This document shows positions 14,396 through 23,926 of a DNA stretch of 64,000 nt, piece after piece. Position 1 is the first letter of the stretch; the number at the start of each line of letters is the position of its first letter. Origin of the DNA: Bacteroides sp. (GTDB lineage Bacteria > Bacteroidota > Bacteroidia > Bacteroidales > Muribaculaceae); assembly GCA_014802015.1 (NCBI GenBank), contig JAAVDB010000017.1, positions 39,794 to 103,793 of the forward strand, read 5' to 3'. The notes beneath the pieces are model-generated. The model ran no database searches, was not told the DNA's origin, and saw nothing but the letters and a program-made list of their open reading frames with translations. The position numbers and the translations under genes are program-made.

Positions 14396-14467
14396 TATTC
14401 CCGTAGGGAGTCGAACCCTAATCGTCGGAACCGGAATCCGATATTCTATCCATTGAACTACGGGAAC
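14396..14467 (-). tRNA. tRNA-Arg (anticodon CCG)
   Basis: The minus strand reads GTTCCCG for the acceptor, a TAGTTCAATGGATAGAATA-type D arm, anticodon arm TCGGA-TTCCGGT-TCCGA with CCG in the loop, T arm GGGTTCGACTCCC, and acceptor CGGGAAT with discriminator A. The length is 72 nt and no CCA is encoded. It reads CGG codons. No integration scar is seen in it. Confidence 0.93.
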
Positions 14468-14526
14468 ATGTCAACCTCTACGGTTGTATTTCTATCTTAC
14501 GAAGTGCAAAGTTAAGATATATTTTG

Positions 14527-14534
14527 TATTTTTG
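14527..14534 (+). promoter_or_regulatory. -7 box of the ung operon
   Basis: TATTTTTG, 25 nt before the ATG at 14559. Confidence 0.65.
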
Positions 14535-14558
14535 CAAGAAAATCAACCGATAGAGATA

Positions 14559-15221
14559 ATGAACGTAAGGATTGAACCGTCATGGCACAGTGCTCTTGCA
14601 GCGGAGTGGGACAAGGAATATTTCGTGCGTCTGACCGATTTCGTCAGGACTGAATATTCCTCAACGACGATCTTTCCCCCCGCGGGACGCATATTCGCCG
14701 CTTTTGACGCATGTCCGTTCGAGGATGTCAGGGTGGTGATACTCGGCCAGGACCCGTATCACGGTTATGGTCAGGCCAACGGATTGTCATTCTCGGTCAA
14801 TCCCGGTGTCGAGATCCCGCGCTCGCTGCAAAACATTTACAAGGAACTTCAGTCCGACCTCGGCGTGACTCCCCCGCCATCGGGAGATCTGAGCCGATGG
14901 GCCGCACAGGGTGTACTGTTGCTCAATGCCACCCTCACGGTGCGCGCGGCATGTGCCGGGTCGCATCAGGGTCACGGCTGGGAGGAGTTTACCGATGCCG
15001 CCGTCCGTGCATTGGCCGAACGACGCGAAGGGCTTGTGTTCATCCTGTGGGGAGCATACGCACAGCGCAAAGGCGCGTTCATCGACCGCACGCGTCACTG
15101 TGTCATCGAGTCGCCACACCCGTCGCCACTTAGCGCGTCGCGGGGATTTTTCGGCAGCCGGCCGTTCTCTCGCGCCAATGCCTATCTCGCCTCAATCGGC
15201 AAGAATCCTATTAACTGGTAA
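14559..15221 (+). CDS. ung: Uracil-DNA glycosylase, 220 aa
   Basis: Family 1 UDG, which removes uracil from DNA in base excision repair. Motif 1 VVILGQDPYHGYGQANGLSF contains the catalytic Asp; motif 2 is HPSPLSASRGFFGSRPFS with the catalytic His. LLLNATLTV and VFILWGAYAQRK also match. The length is normal. I chose ATG 14559 (MNVRIEPSWH), since the longer open frame would run through the -7 box. It is followed after 4 bp by the C_GCAxxG_C_C gene. Confidence 0.97.
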   Translation: MNVRIEPSWHSALAAEWDKEYFVRLTDFVRTEYSSTTIFPPAGRIFAAFDACPFEDVRVVILGQDPYHGYGQANGLSFSVNPGVEIPRSLQNIYKELQSDLGVTPPPSGDLSRWAAQGVLLLNATLTVRAACAGSHQGHGWEEFTDAAVRALAERREGLVFILWGAYAQRKGAFIDRTRHCVIESPHPSPLSASRGFFGSRPFSRANAYLASIGKNPINW

Positions 15222-15225
15222 TATT

Positions 15226-15627
15226 ATGGAAATGAAATATACTCTTGACGAGCGCGTGGCCCGAGCACGCGAACTGCGCGCACAAGGTTACAACTGCTCG
15301 CAGTGTGTGGTGATGGCGTTTGATGACATCATCGACGGCGACATGTCATTGCTGGCCCGTGCCGCGCATGGATTCGGCTCGGGCATAGGTGCAAGCGGTA
15401 ATGTCTGCGGTGCCATCTCAGGCTCGACCATGGTGCTCGGATTAGTGAAAGACTCACTCTCCCGCCCCGAGCTGTACACTCAGGTACGCGAGGCGATGAA
15501 CGACTTCAGTCAACTGGAAGGATATACCGACTGCCGCGACCTCAAGCAGTCAGGACGCAAACCGTGTCTTGACCTCATCTGCGATGCCGTGGCCCTGCTG
15601 CACAAACGACTCTCGGCCGATGCTTAG
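15226..15627 (+). CDS. C_GCAxxG_C_C family protein, 133 aa
   Basis: Four conserved Cys positions are visible: GYNCSQCVVMAF, GASGNVCGAISGSTMVLGL and GRKPCLDLICDAV. This matches a small family of predicted redox or metal-binding proteins of unknown reaction. The start ATG 15226 lies 4 bp after ung, and the gene's last 8 bases overlap the start of the plug-protein gene, so the four genes 14559-17501 are likely one operon. Confidence 0.85.
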   Translation: MEMKYTLDERVARARELRAQGYNCSQCVVMAFDDIIDGDMSLLARAAHGFGSGIGASGNVCGAISGSTMVLGLVKDSLSRPELYTQVREAMNDFSQLEGYTDCRDLKQSGRKPCLDLICDAVALLHKRLSADA

Positions 15628-16885
15628 GGGCTGTATCATAACAATACTGACACTCATACTGACACTTGCCGCACACGGTGAGCAGACCGACACGCGCCAA
15701 GGTGTGATGGAGGGAGCATTCAAGACCCTACAGGTGCGCTTGGGCGATGACATATTTGCCCCGCCGGTGCTTAATCTCGCAAATCCGGGCGAGAGGATAG
15801 TAATATCGTTTGACGAACTGGCCGAGGAGCGCCGCTATCTGCGTTACTCGCTGGTACACTGCGACGCATCGTGGCAGCCCGAGGGATTGGTCGATTCAGA
15901 ATTTCTCGACAGTTTCAACGAGGGTACTGTCGAGGATTACGACTATTCCCAAGCCACCGTGGTCCATTATGTCCACTACACCATCGCACTGCCCAATCAG
16001 CAGGTGCGCATCACCCAGCCGGGCAATTATCTGGTCAGAGTTTATGACGAGAATGACCCTGATCGGACGCTGTTGCAGGCTCGTTTCGGCGTGTGCGACT
16101 TCACCGCACCGGTAATGGCCACGGTGAGCTCACGCACCGACATCGACACCAACACCTCACACCAGCAACTGGCACTACAGATTGACACCCGCCATCTGCA
16201 TGTCGACGATCCGTTCAATGACCTGCGAGTGGTCATCACCCAGAACGGTCGCCCTGACAACGAGGTGACACTCACCACACCGCAACGCATCAACGGAGAC
16301 CGTGTCATATACGAACACCTGCGCCCGCTGATATTCGATGCCGGCAATGAATACCGACGCTTCGAGACAACGTCAGTCGACTATCCCGGACTCGGCGTAG
16401 AACGTGTGATCCATGACGCACCTGTTTACAATGCAGAGCTCTATACCGACTCGCCCCGCGACAAGCAGAGCTATCTCTATGACAGCACCCAGCAGGGACG
16501 TTATGTGGTGAGGAGTGTCGACACACAGGAGAGTGATACGGAGGCCGACTATGTGCTGACCCATTTCACCCTGCTGATGCCACCGATAGCCGGAGCCGAC
16601 ATCTTTATCGACGGCGACCTCACCGACCGGCGCATGAACCCGTCGTCACACATGGTCTACAACCACTCGACAGGTGCCTACGAACAGTCGATGCTGCTCA
16701 AGCAGGGGGCTTACAATTATCAGTATCTCGTCGTCCCCAACGGCTCGGACCGCGGACTGACAGCACCGGTCGAGGGGGACAAGTATCAGACTGTCAACGA
16801 GTACACCATACGTGTATATCACCGTCCGCGAGGCACACGATTTGACCGCCTCGTGGGCATAACTACTGTCAAAGCAGGATTATAA
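15620..16885 (+). CDS. Type IX secretion plug protein (DUF5103), 421 aa
   Basis: A signal peptide (MLRGCIITILTLILTLAAHG) starts at ATG 15620, overlapping the previous stop. The body matches DUF5103: YLRYSLVHCDASWQPEGL, FLDSFNEGTVEDYDYS, then a C-terminal FIDGDLTDRRM and ANTYQY-like LKQGAYNYQYLVV region. Related proteins plug the SprA translocon of the type IX secretion system from the periplasmic side. This fits the T9SS-like tail on the sialidase at 42810-44915. Confidence 0.85.
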   Translation: MLRGCIITILTLILTLAAHGEQTDTRQGVMEGAFKTLQVRLGDDIFAPPVLNLANPGERIVISFDELAEERRYLRYSLVHCDASWQPEGLVDSEFLDSFNEGTVEDYDYSQATVVHYVHYTIALPNQQVRITQPGNYLVRVYDENDPDRTLLQARFGVCDFTAPVMATVSSRTDIDTNTSHQQLALQIDTRHLHVDDPFNDLRVVITQNGRPDNEVTLTTPQRINGDRVIYEHLRPLIFDAGNEYRRFETTSVDYPGLGVERVIHDAPVYNAELYTDSPRDKQSYLYDSTQQGRYVVRSVDTQESDTEADYVLTHFTLLMPPIAGADIFIDGDLTDRRMNPSSHMVYNHSTGAYEQSMLLKQGAYNYQYLVVPNGSDRGLTAPVEGDKYQTVNEYTIRVYHRPRGTRFDRLVGITTVKAGL

Positions 16886-16886
16886 C

Positions 16887-17501
16887 ATGTCAACAGAAGA
16901 AACTACCGAAGAAATAATGCTACAGATACAGGACACACTCGTTTCGCTTGATCTTGCGGAACAATTCTTTTGCTGCGATATTGACGCATGCCTCGGCGAA
17001 TGCTGCATCGAGGGGGATGCCGGCGCACCCCTCACCGAGCAGGAACGTGATGAGATAGACCGTCTGCTGCCGGCGTTCGAGGATAAACTCCTCCCCTCGG
17101 CCCGCGAACGCATAGCCGAGGCGGGTACAAGCTATCTCGATCCTGACGGTGACCTTGTGACACAGATCGTGGATGGACGCAACTGCATCTACACATGCTA
17201 TGCGCCCGGCGGCGTGTGCCAGTGTGCCATCGAATGCGCCCATAACGAGGGTAAGACCGGAGCGTTCCGTAAGCCGTCGTCATGCGCACTCTATCCCGTA
17301 AGGCTTACGGAATACCCTACGTTCACAGCAGTAAATTATCACAAATGGAAGATATGTCGTGCTGCCGAGAAGAAAGGCCGCGATCTCGGAATACGCCTGT
17401 ATCAGTTCCTCAAAGGTCCTCTCACCGACCGTTTCGGCAAAGAATGGTATGATGAACTGTGCGAAGCTTGCGAGGCTTATCTCGCCGAATACGGTGATTA
17501 A
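16887..17501 (+). CDS. DUF3109 family Cys-rich protein, 204 aa
   Basis: It starts one base after the plug-protein stop. Cys clusters CCDIDACLGECC, CIYTCYAPGGVCQCAIEC and KICRA, with CEACEAY at the end, match DUF3109, related to YkgJ-type metal-cluster proteins. Function unknown; cytoplasmic, with no signal peptide. A terminator follows. Confidence 0.85.
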   Translation: MSTEETTEEIMLQIQDTLVSLDLAEQFFCCDIDACLGECCIEGDAGAPLTEQERDEIDRLLPAFEDKLLPSARERIAEAGTSYLDPDGDLVTQIVDGRNCIYTCYAPGGVCQCAIECAHNEGKTGAFRKPSSCALYPVRLTEYPTFTAVNYHKWKICRAAEKKGRDLGIRLYQFLKGPLTDRFGKEWYDELCEACEAYLAEYGD

Positions 17502-17537
17502 ACATACAGGCAATCAAACGTACAAAGATATATAGAA

Positions 17538-17571
17538 AGAGGTCACTTCGTGCACGCATGAAGTGACCTCT
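17538..17571. terminator. Terminator between convergent genes
   Basis: Stem AGAGGTCACTTC (17538-17549) with GAAGTGACCTCT (17560-17571), 10-nt loop; ends the ung operon and probably also the minus-strand lipoprotein gene. Confidence 0.8.
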
Positions 17572-17604
17572 AAATATATGTTGAAAAGTTAGTAACTTAC
17601 GTTT

Positions 17605-18222
17605 TTACTCGTCAAGAGTCTTGTAGGAGATGGCGTCGAGATAGTAGAACGACAGGTAGGGTTTGCCCTCCTTCTCCTGACGTGCAGCTATGCGGGCGCG
17701 ATAGTCGGCCATACGGTCATTGAACGTAGTGAGGTCTTTCTGACCCTGAGCCGCACGTTCGGTGTCACATCCGCTCTCGCCGCGTGACGCGATCTCGGCT
17801 GATTCATCGCCCTGTTCACGTGCTATATATTCGAGACGCTCGGCATTCTGTTTCTCCATTTCCACTACAGCAGCCTCATCGATACGCTGCTCGCGCAGGA
17901 TGCCGGTGACCTGTATGGGATGGTGGACAGTGCTCTTTGGGAAAGGCTGACCCATGAGGGGATAAGCCTCACAGCGGAGCATGAGTGAATCGGCTGATCC
18001 TGCCACAAATGCCTTGCGGCCGCCGTGACGGCACAGGTGTGAACATACGCCCTCGATGACGATAGTGTCACCGACCATAGCGTCAGGTGCGGCAAGGACT
18101 TCATCGACACTGACAGCTGTGATGTCGGCAGGGATGTCGGTGGTCTTCTGTGAGTTTCCTCCGCATGACACAAGTGCGAGCGCGAAGGTCAGAAATGTTG
18201 CGAAAAATAATGACTTTTTCAT
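17605..18222 (-). CDS. Lipoprotein, 205 aa
   Basis: A lipoprotein signal peptide with lipobox ALVSC at residues 16-20. The domain after it (VSVDEVLAAPDAMVGDTIVI, then CSHLCRHGGRKAF) looks like an OB-fold with a Cys/His cluster that might hold a metal. The C-terminus is a long charged helix. Function unknown. It lies between the ung operon and the TonB/ABC operon, 54 bp downstream of the DUF4857-like gene, and may be its last member. Confidence 0.7.
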   Translation of the reverse strand: MKKSLFFATFLTFALALVSCGGNSQKTTDIPADITAVSVDEVLAAPDAMVGDTIVIEGVCSHLCRHGGRKAFVAGSADSLMLRCEAYPLMGQPFPKSTVHHPIQVTGILREQRIDEAAVVEMEKQNAERLEYIAREQGDESAEIASRGESGCDTERAAQGQKDLTTFNDRMADYRARIAARQEKEGKPYLSFYYLDAISYKTLDE

Positions 18223-18276
18223 GTTAAGATTGAGTATAATTGATTGATTAAAGATTGATTATTTCGACAGTTTTTA

Positions 18277-19503
18277 TCAAGCGCGGTCCAGGCATACAAA
18301 CGGGATGAAGGCGAAGATGCCGAACACGAGTGTAGTAACGGTCATAACGGTCAACTCACGGCGCGGATGACGACGGTACAGCACGAAGATAATCAGCGCA
18401 AGCACGATGTTGAGATATATAAAATGCCACGAGAAAAATTCGATGCGCGGGTATGCGAAGCAATCCGTAACGGAGGTGAATGACAGTTCGAAGGGAAACA
18501 GATAGCCCTCAACGACACCTGCTGTTACCTCGGGATATGTAATCGTGTAGGTCGCAAGGTGTGAATATGTATCGGAGTCAAGCGCCACCCAGCGTGACGA
18601 GTCGGCTGACCCTATCTTAACCACCCAGTTGAACAGGTTCTTGACCACGGATATCCTGTCGGTCTCGGGATCGACTTTACCCACAGGGAGAGGGATCAGG
18701 CGATAACCCTCATGTTCGAGCACATAGAGGTTGCGAGCGGTGTCCGTGACAAGTCCGAGCGGACGGGTGTCAGCGTTCTCAAGGATGAATACATGCTCGG
18801 CCATCACGGAATCGGGCTTATTGACACGCACCATATACGGGCGTCCGGCCTGCATCTTGACATGGAAAATATCACCCTTATTATCCACCATCAGATACCC
18901 TTCGTCGTAAGGCTTGCGTGTGGTGACGTTGGCGTGCAGTGACTTGACGGGATATTCAAATCCGCGCTGCGAGAATATATCGGTAAAACGACGGCTACGT
19001 GCGGGATTGACCGTATTTGTCCTGATGTCTATGAACTCGACCTGACCGTTGAGACGGAACACCTCGTCGGGGTCTTCGAGATCGATACGCGCAGGCATCG
19101 ACTCCATCATCATATACACCTCGCCCGGGACCTTATTGATGTCACGCGGGCTGGAACTGAACACCCATTGCGAGTGCTTGAACACGGGGACTGACACAGC
19201 ATGACCGTTGATGGTGTCGGGCAAGCGGTCCTGAGCCACGAGCTGTGTGTAGTAGATATGCGGCAGGAGTGAGTCACGCTCCTCCTTAGTATATCCCGGC
19301 GCTACCCGCCGCCCCTCGGCATCGACCGCATAGATGTCACCTCCGCCCGGCTCCGAGACGATGAACGAATCGGTCACGGGGGAATATGCTATAAACGGAT
19401 CGGAAACTCCGGCAGGGAAAACGAGAGAATAGAGCCACGGCAGGAACCACGAGAGGATGAGTATGCAGAGTGCGGTAAGAAATACTTTATAAACGGTTTT
19501 CAT
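18277..19503 (-). CDS. DUF4857-like membrane protein, 408 aa
   Basis: One N-terminal membrane segment (FLTALCILILSWFLPWLYSL), a large extracytoplasmic region with propeller-like repeats (FIVSEPGGGDIYAVD, LMVDNKGDIFHVKM), and three C-terminal helices (FIYLNIVLALIIFVLY, VMTVTTLVFGIFAFIPFVC). I associate this with DUF4857 proteins encoded beside ABC exporters and TonB receptors in Bacteroidales. It is 1 bp from the permease gene, so it is probably part of that transporter. Confidence 0.65.
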   Translation of the reverse strand: MKTVYKVFLTALCILILSWFLPWLYSLVFPAGVSDPFIAYSPVTDSFIVSEPGGGDIYAVDAEGRRVAPGYTKEERDSLLPHIYYTQLVAQDRLPDTINGHAVSVPVFKHSQWVFSSSPRDINKVPGEVYMMMESMPARIDLEDPDEVFRLNGQVEFIDIRTNTVNPARSRRFTDIFSQRGFEYPVKSLHANVTTRKPYDEGYLMVDNKGDIFHVKMQAGRPYMVRVNKPDSVMAEHVFILENADTRPLGLVTDTARNLYVLEHEGYRLIPLPVGKVDPETDRISVVKNLFNWVVKIGSADSSRWVALDSDTYSHLATYTITYPEVTAGVVEGYLFPFELSFTSVTDCFAYPRIEFFSWHFIYLNIVLALIIFVLYRRHPRRELTVMTVTTLVFGIFAFIPFVCLDRA

Positions 19504-19504
19504 A

Positions 19505-20176
19505 TCAATCTTGACGGCCCTCCTTAAACCGTATCACCGAGCCGAATGACAGAATGGTAAGTAATAATGTAAAAACAATCAGCAGCATAGCCATACCGTT
19601 GTAAGCCTCGGGGACAGGCTGCAGGAAGAAAATCATAAGTGTTGCGACAGCAAGCAGGGCAAGGATGACGCGCATACGCCACGTGCCTTCAAGACATATA
19701 GCGGTCACGTAGAGATAAGCCGTGAATCCTGCAAAGTACCATGGCATCGCTGTGAGGGCAACACGCCACACCAGTTCATGGGGCAGGATGGTGAAGTCGT
19801 AGATGACGAGTATGGCGAGCTGGACGATGAATATCAGCAACAGTTCGGCCAGTCCCGACACGAGCATCAGCATGACCAGACGCTGCTGGGGATACGGAAG
19901 ATGAAGCGTGAGTTTCAGACGTTTCTGAGTCATCTCCGGCACCATCTGGGCCGCACCGACAGCGATGCCTATCACAGCAGGAGAGTATTTGATGATGTCA
20001 ATAAATGTATTGTCCTTCATAAGCATGATGAGCCAGAGGTGATCGACCCCTTTCAGTTCTATCAGACGGTTCATCATCAGTACAGCATAACATGCGAGTG
20101 CGATGGCGAGCACAAGAGCTCCAAAGAATACTCTGCGGGTCTTGAGCCACTCCTTATATAATAAAGCTTTTTCCAT
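19505..20176 (-). CDS. ABC transporter permease subunit, 223 aa
   Basis: Six hydrophobic segments (for example VFFGALVLAIALACYAVL, LVSGLAELLLIFIVQLAILV, MAMLLIVFTLLLTILSFG) after a short KEWLKTRR start, the form of ABC-2 type permeases. It follows the ATPase gene after 4 bp. Likely exports a substrate handled by the TonB operon; the substrate is unknown. Confidence 0.8.
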   Translation of the reverse strand: MEKALLYKEWLKTRRVFFGALVLAIALACYAVLMMNRLIELKGVDHLWLIMLMKDNTFIDIIKYSPAVIGIAVGAAQMVPEMTQKRLKLTLHLPYPQQRLVMLMLVSGLAELLLIFIVQLAILVIYDFTILPHELVWRVALTAMPWYFAGFTAYLYVTAICLEGTWRMRVILALLAVATLMIFFLQPVPEAYNGMAMLLIVFTLLLTILSFGSVIRFKEGRQD

Positions 20177-20180
20177 TAGT

Positions 20181-21077
20181 TCAATATTTACCGGTGAGAC
20201 CTATGAACGCATCCTCAAGTGTCATGGGCGTGCGGCGCAGATTACTGTATTCAATACCGTTTCCGTCAAGGATACCCTTAACGTATTCCTGTCCGCGGAA
20301 TGAGAATACCTCCATCTCGTTACGAATTTTGCCCGGGTTTATAAGCCCCTCATCAGCCGGCAGTTCATCGGTCGATGTAGTGAACGTGTAGCGGCCGAAG
20401 TCTTCAAGAAGCCGGTCTACAGGCATCTGGGTCAGAATCTTACCGTAGTCGAGTATGATACAGTCGTCAATGAGCCGTTCGAGGTCCTGGATGATGTGTG
20501 AGGTCATGAATACGGTCTTGTCCTCGGCCTTGGCAAACTCACGCAGATAGTCGATAAACAGTCGGCGATAGCCGGGGTCGAGTCCGAGCGAGAAGTCATC
20601 AAGCACCAGCAGGTCGGCATTCTGAGCGAGAATCAGGCCTAACGCCACCTGCGAGCGCTGACCGCACGACATGGATGATATGCGCTGGTCGGGCGTGACG
20701 TGCAGTTTCTTCATCAGCTCGTAGTATGCGTCGCGGTTCCACAGCGGATAGAAGCGGGAATAGAATTTCTCGATCTGCGCGATGGTCATAAATGAATACT
20801 GCACGTGTCCCTCGATGAGCAGCGCGATACGGCTGCGTGTGGCGGGTGACAGTTCGGTGATAGGCTCGCCGAATATGCGGCACTCCCCTTTCTGCGGGCG
20901 CAGATAACCCATGAGGATATTAATGGTCGTGGTCTTGCCCGTGCCGTTCTTGCCGAGCAGACCGAGTATACGGCCCTTTGGGACCTCAAAACTGAGGTCG
21001 CTGTAGATGACTCGTCCGGTGCCGTAGCGCTGTGTCAGACCTCGGACGGAGATTACTGTTTCTTCTGATTGATTCAT
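20181..21077 (-). CDS. ABC transporter ATP-binding protein, 298 aa
   Basis: Walker A GLLGKNGTGKTTT (about residue 37), signature SCGQRSQVALGL (SGGQ variant), Walker B LLVLDDFSLGLD and the switch His in TSHII. The C-terminal part resembles CcmA-type ABC-2 exporters. Signature Ser-Cys-Gly-Gln in place of Ser-Gly-Gly-Gln is a small oddity. It energises the permease 19505-20176. Confidence 0.92.
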   Translation of the reverse strand: MNQSEETVISVRGLTQRYGTGRVIYSDLSFEVPKGRILGLLGKNGTGKTTTINILMGYLRPQKGECRIFGEPITELSPATRSRIALLIEGHVQYSFMTIAQIEKFYSRFYPLWNRDAYYELMKKLHVTPDQRISSMSCGQRSQVALGLILAQNADLLVLDDFSLGLDPGYRRLFIDYLREFAKAEDKTVFMTSHIIQDLERLIDDCIILDYGKILTQMPVDRLLEDFGRYTFTTSTDELPADEGLINPGKIRNEMEVFSFRGQEYVKGILDGNGIEYSNLRRTPMTLEDAFIGLTGKY

Positions 21078-21093
21078 TGATGATCTCTATTAT

Positions 21094-22641
21094 TTAGAAT
21101 GTCGCGCCGAGCGTCAAGGCCACCGAGTGACAACGGATGCCGGCGTCAATGTCAAGATACCTGTAGTTAAGTTTTACGGAGTAGAGTATACGGTTTATCA
21201 TTTTTCCTATCCCGGCATCGATGCTCACAGCCATACGGTCGGAGCGAAGACTCTCGAAGTTGGATGTCACACACTCGCCAAGCCCGTCGATGTCTATAGT
21301 CGGCGCCTGTGCCGGAATATTGTTTTCAGTTGTCGGAGCCGAATTGAAAGTATAGTCAAACGACGCACCGGCCTGAATCAACAATGAGGAGTCAGTGATG
21401 CGCGAATAGTCGAGCACCACGCCGGGCGCAAGTCCCGATACGTGCATTTTGCGATCGATGTCTATGACACGCGCCTCTGTGTCAGTCCAGGCAATACGCG
21501 GGGCAGGTGTGAATACCGATGAACCTGACGTGACCTCAAACGGAAGGGTCAAGGATGCGACACGATGCGCATACCTGTAATTAGACCGCTTGCCGATGAT
21601 GTCATAGCTTGCACCCGATGATGTGCCGAACAGATTCTCCGTACCCTTGCGTGAATCCACGTTTATGTCAGCCACAGGTGCAAACCTGAGCGCGGATGAT
21701 ATGCCGGCGGTATACGACAGGCTGAATCCTATATTATCAATGTCAGTCGAGGCGAGGGTGAGATTATTGTAGTTGCGCAGACGCTGTTCCATACGTTCAT
21801 GCGCGAATCTCAGAGCCGAATTGAATCCGTCACCATCCTTACTCACCAGCTGTATCCCGCCCGAAAAACCGTCGGACTGATAACCGGAATTTTTATTGTT
21901 ATTACCCGTGAAACGCTTGTAATAAGTGCCGAGTCCGGTGAGCGGATACGTGTTTATATCATTTATAGGATTGTAGAAATCGAGGTCGCAATTCTGACGA
22001 TAGATGCCGATGGCGGCGTCAAGTCCAAGCGCATAGCGTGAGGTGACCGAATATGAGGCTCCGAGGCAGACCGTAAGATCCGACACCACTGTCTTGATGC
22101 GCGGGTCGTGGTCACGGTAAGCGATCTCGGCCCTGTAAGCGGCCTCGGCTCCGGCCGTCCATCGTCCGAAATTCCGGCTGTAGCCCCCCGAGAATGTATA
22201 TTCCCGCGAACTTATATCACCACCCACGGCATCACCGAGCACGTATGGAGCGACACGTTGATAGTCTATGCAGTCGGTCCAGGTGACATCGCGGGTCACA
22301 CCGGTCCTGAACAGAGCATCACCCCACACGCATGACGATGGGGACAGACGTGTATATGATCCGGCATCAACCGTAAAATCGTGCCCACCCGATCCGAGCT
22401 GGCGTATCACCGCACGTGACTGAGTGTCGTAACGTGCGGACACTCCGACGGTCGAAAGACTCACGGAGTCAAGGTAGACCATCGTAGCCGGATTGGCCGC
22501 ACAGACCGCTTCGCGAGTCTGCATGACTGGAAGCGAGGCATCGCGTATAGAGGTAATGCCGGGATGTGACTGAGCCATGACGCACCCGAAGGTGGTCATG
22601 GCCAGAATCGTTACGGTCAGTTTTTCAGGACTTATATGCAT
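21094..22641 (-). CDS. DUF6850-like outer-membrane beta-barrel protein, 515 aa
   Basis: A signal peptide (VTILAMTTFGCVMAQS) and a body of alternating amphipathic strands with Tyr/Arg girdles, ending in SVALTLGATF with a terminal Phe, typical of outer-membrane barrels. I relate it to DUF6850 proteins of this operon type. It is 16 bp upstream of the ABC ATPase gene and 20 bp after the DUF4876-like gene. Probably a partner of the TonB receptor. Confidence 0.7.
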   Translation of the reverse strand: MHISPEKLTVTILAMTTFGCVMAQSHPGITSIRDASLPVMQTREAVCAANPATMVYLDSVSLSTVGVSARYDTQSRAVIRQLGSGGHDFTVDAGSYTRLSPSSCVWGDALFRTGVTRDVTWTDCIDYQRVAPYVLGDAVGGDISSREYTFSGGYSRNFGRWTAGAEAAYRAEIAYRDHDPRIKTVVSDLTVCLGASYSVTSRYALGLDAAIGIYRQNCDLDFYNPINDINTYPLTGLGTYYKRFTGNNNKNSGYQSDGFSGGIQLVSKDGDGFNSALRFAHERMEQRLRNYNNLTLASTDIDNIGFSLSYTAGISSALRFAPVADINVDSRKGTENLFGTSSGASYDIIGKRSNYRYAHRVASLTLPFEVTSGSSVFTPAPRIAWTDTEARVIDIDRKMHVSGLAPGVVLDYSRITDSSLLIQAGASFDYTFNSAPTTENNIPAQAPTIDIDGLGECVTSNFESLRSDRMAVSIDAGIGKMINRILYSVKLNYRYLDIDAGIRCHSVALTLGATF

Positions 22642-22661
22642 GAATCGTGAAAAACCGTAGT

Positions 22662-23900
22662 TTAACGGGCGCTTACAAGTTCGAAATCGGCGGCCGAGTC
22701 ATTGGTGTCCATAAGCACATCGTTTCCTGCAGGTGATTTACCGGCTACCTTACGGACAAATTTCTTGCCGAAACGGTTCGTATCCGATTTCTTGGTAGAA
22801 ATTGATGCATAGCTCATGTCGATGGCTGCAGAGAGAGAGCCGCGGATCCACTGCTCATCATTGCAGAGGTTAACTCCGTCAAGAATCCATTCATTCTTTA
22901 TTACATAACATTTTGTTCCGGTCATCTCGATACCTGTTGCCGCGTTGACATACTTATAGGTGCCGTCATACTGTGCGAGATAGCTTTCGGCTGTCATGCC
23001 GGCGGGGAAACGTACGAGTGCGTATGAACGGTTACACTGGTTGCTGGGAAGCCAGATGGTAGCCGAATAGCTGTACCACTTGTCGAGGTTGGGCACGGAT
23101 AAATTTTCAGTATCCTTGACGGATGCCGAGGTTGTCTCGTCATACCATTCAAAATCAGCATCGGTGTTATCGAGCGCTCCGCTCACCTGAGTGCTGAAAT
23201 CATTGGCCTGATCGGCGATCTTTATAGACTGACCGGGTAATATGGCGACATCTGTGCCTGTACCGGGGATTACATATACCGTCTGGACTGTGAAATTTGC
23301 CTCGGGATCAGCCGACGCGGTGAGAATCTTATCGGTACTTGAATTGAGAATTTTGCTTTCAACAATGGCAAGACCGTCGGCATACTGCACCTCGTCAGTG
23401 TTGTTATAGATGGTAAAATAGGTGTCATACAGACCGCCGGTACCCTTCGCATTAGGTGAACCTGTGACAAATATCTCACCGAACACGAGTGTATTTTCAG
23501 GATTATAGAAGAACCAGTTGAGAGATGTCGCGCCGTTGCTACCGCTGACGACTACCTGATTGGCCACGGCACGGAGCGAACGTTCGATCTGCTCGCCGTC
23601 GGATGCATAGCTGACCGTCATGTTTCCTTCTATATTATATGTACCCTCGGCGATAAAGGCGTCGGCCGGGAGCGGAAGGTCGAAGACTTTCTTCACGCCG
23701 GTGTTAAGTTCGTTATATACGACTGTACCTGATTTTACGACGGCGGTCGACGGCACTCCGGCCGGATAGGTGTCGGAGATGGTGACGGGATAGGTGACGA
23801 TGCTGTCATCATCATCCGAACAGCTTACGGCAAATGTCGAGAGCGATCCGATAATCAGAGCGTTGAGCAAAAGATGCTTGAAATTGGAATTGTGTTTCAT
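22662..23900 (-). CDS. DUF4876-like lipoprotein, 412 aa
   Basis: Lipobox TFAVSCSDDDDS after a signal peptide; the Cys is followed by acidic residues, which in Bacteroidetes favours surface export. The body contains beta-rich segments (VVYNELNTGVKKVFDLP, YTDFTIYNNTDEVQYADG-like) as in DUF4876. Cell-surface ligand capture for the TonB receptor next door is likely. It sits directly after that receptor's gene. Confidence 0.7.
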   Translation of the reverse strand: MKHNSNFKHLLLNALIIGSLSTFAVSCSDDDDSIVTYPVTISDTYPAGVPSTAVVKSGTVVYNELNTGVKKVFDLPLPADAFIAEGTYNIEGNMTVSYASDGEQIERSLRAVANQVVVSGSNGATSLNWFFYNPENTLVFGEIFVTGSPNAKGTGGLYDTYFTIYNNTDEVQYADGLAIVESKILNSSTDKILTASADPEANFTVQTVYVIPGTGTDVAILPGQSIKIADQANDFSTQVSGALDNTDADFEWYDETTSASVKDTENLSVPNLDKWYSYSATIWLPSNQCNRSYALVRFPAGMTAESYLAQYDGTYKYVNAATGIEMTGTKCYVIKNEWILDGVNLCNDEQWIRGSLSAAIDMSYASISTKKSDTNRFGKKFVRKVAGKSPAGNDVLMDTNDSAADFELVSAR

Positions 23901-23926
23901 TGTGATAATTATTTGTATTTTATTTA

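Noticed and set aside
14396..14467. tRNA-Arg as attachment site for the island
   Set aside because: The transposon ends are placed exactly at 7052 and 13471, and no repeat of the tRNA 3' end was noticed elsewhere in the window.
14471..14558. Longer start of ung
   Set aside because: The extension covers the -7 box and lies beside the tRNA; the conserved N-terminus begins at 14559.
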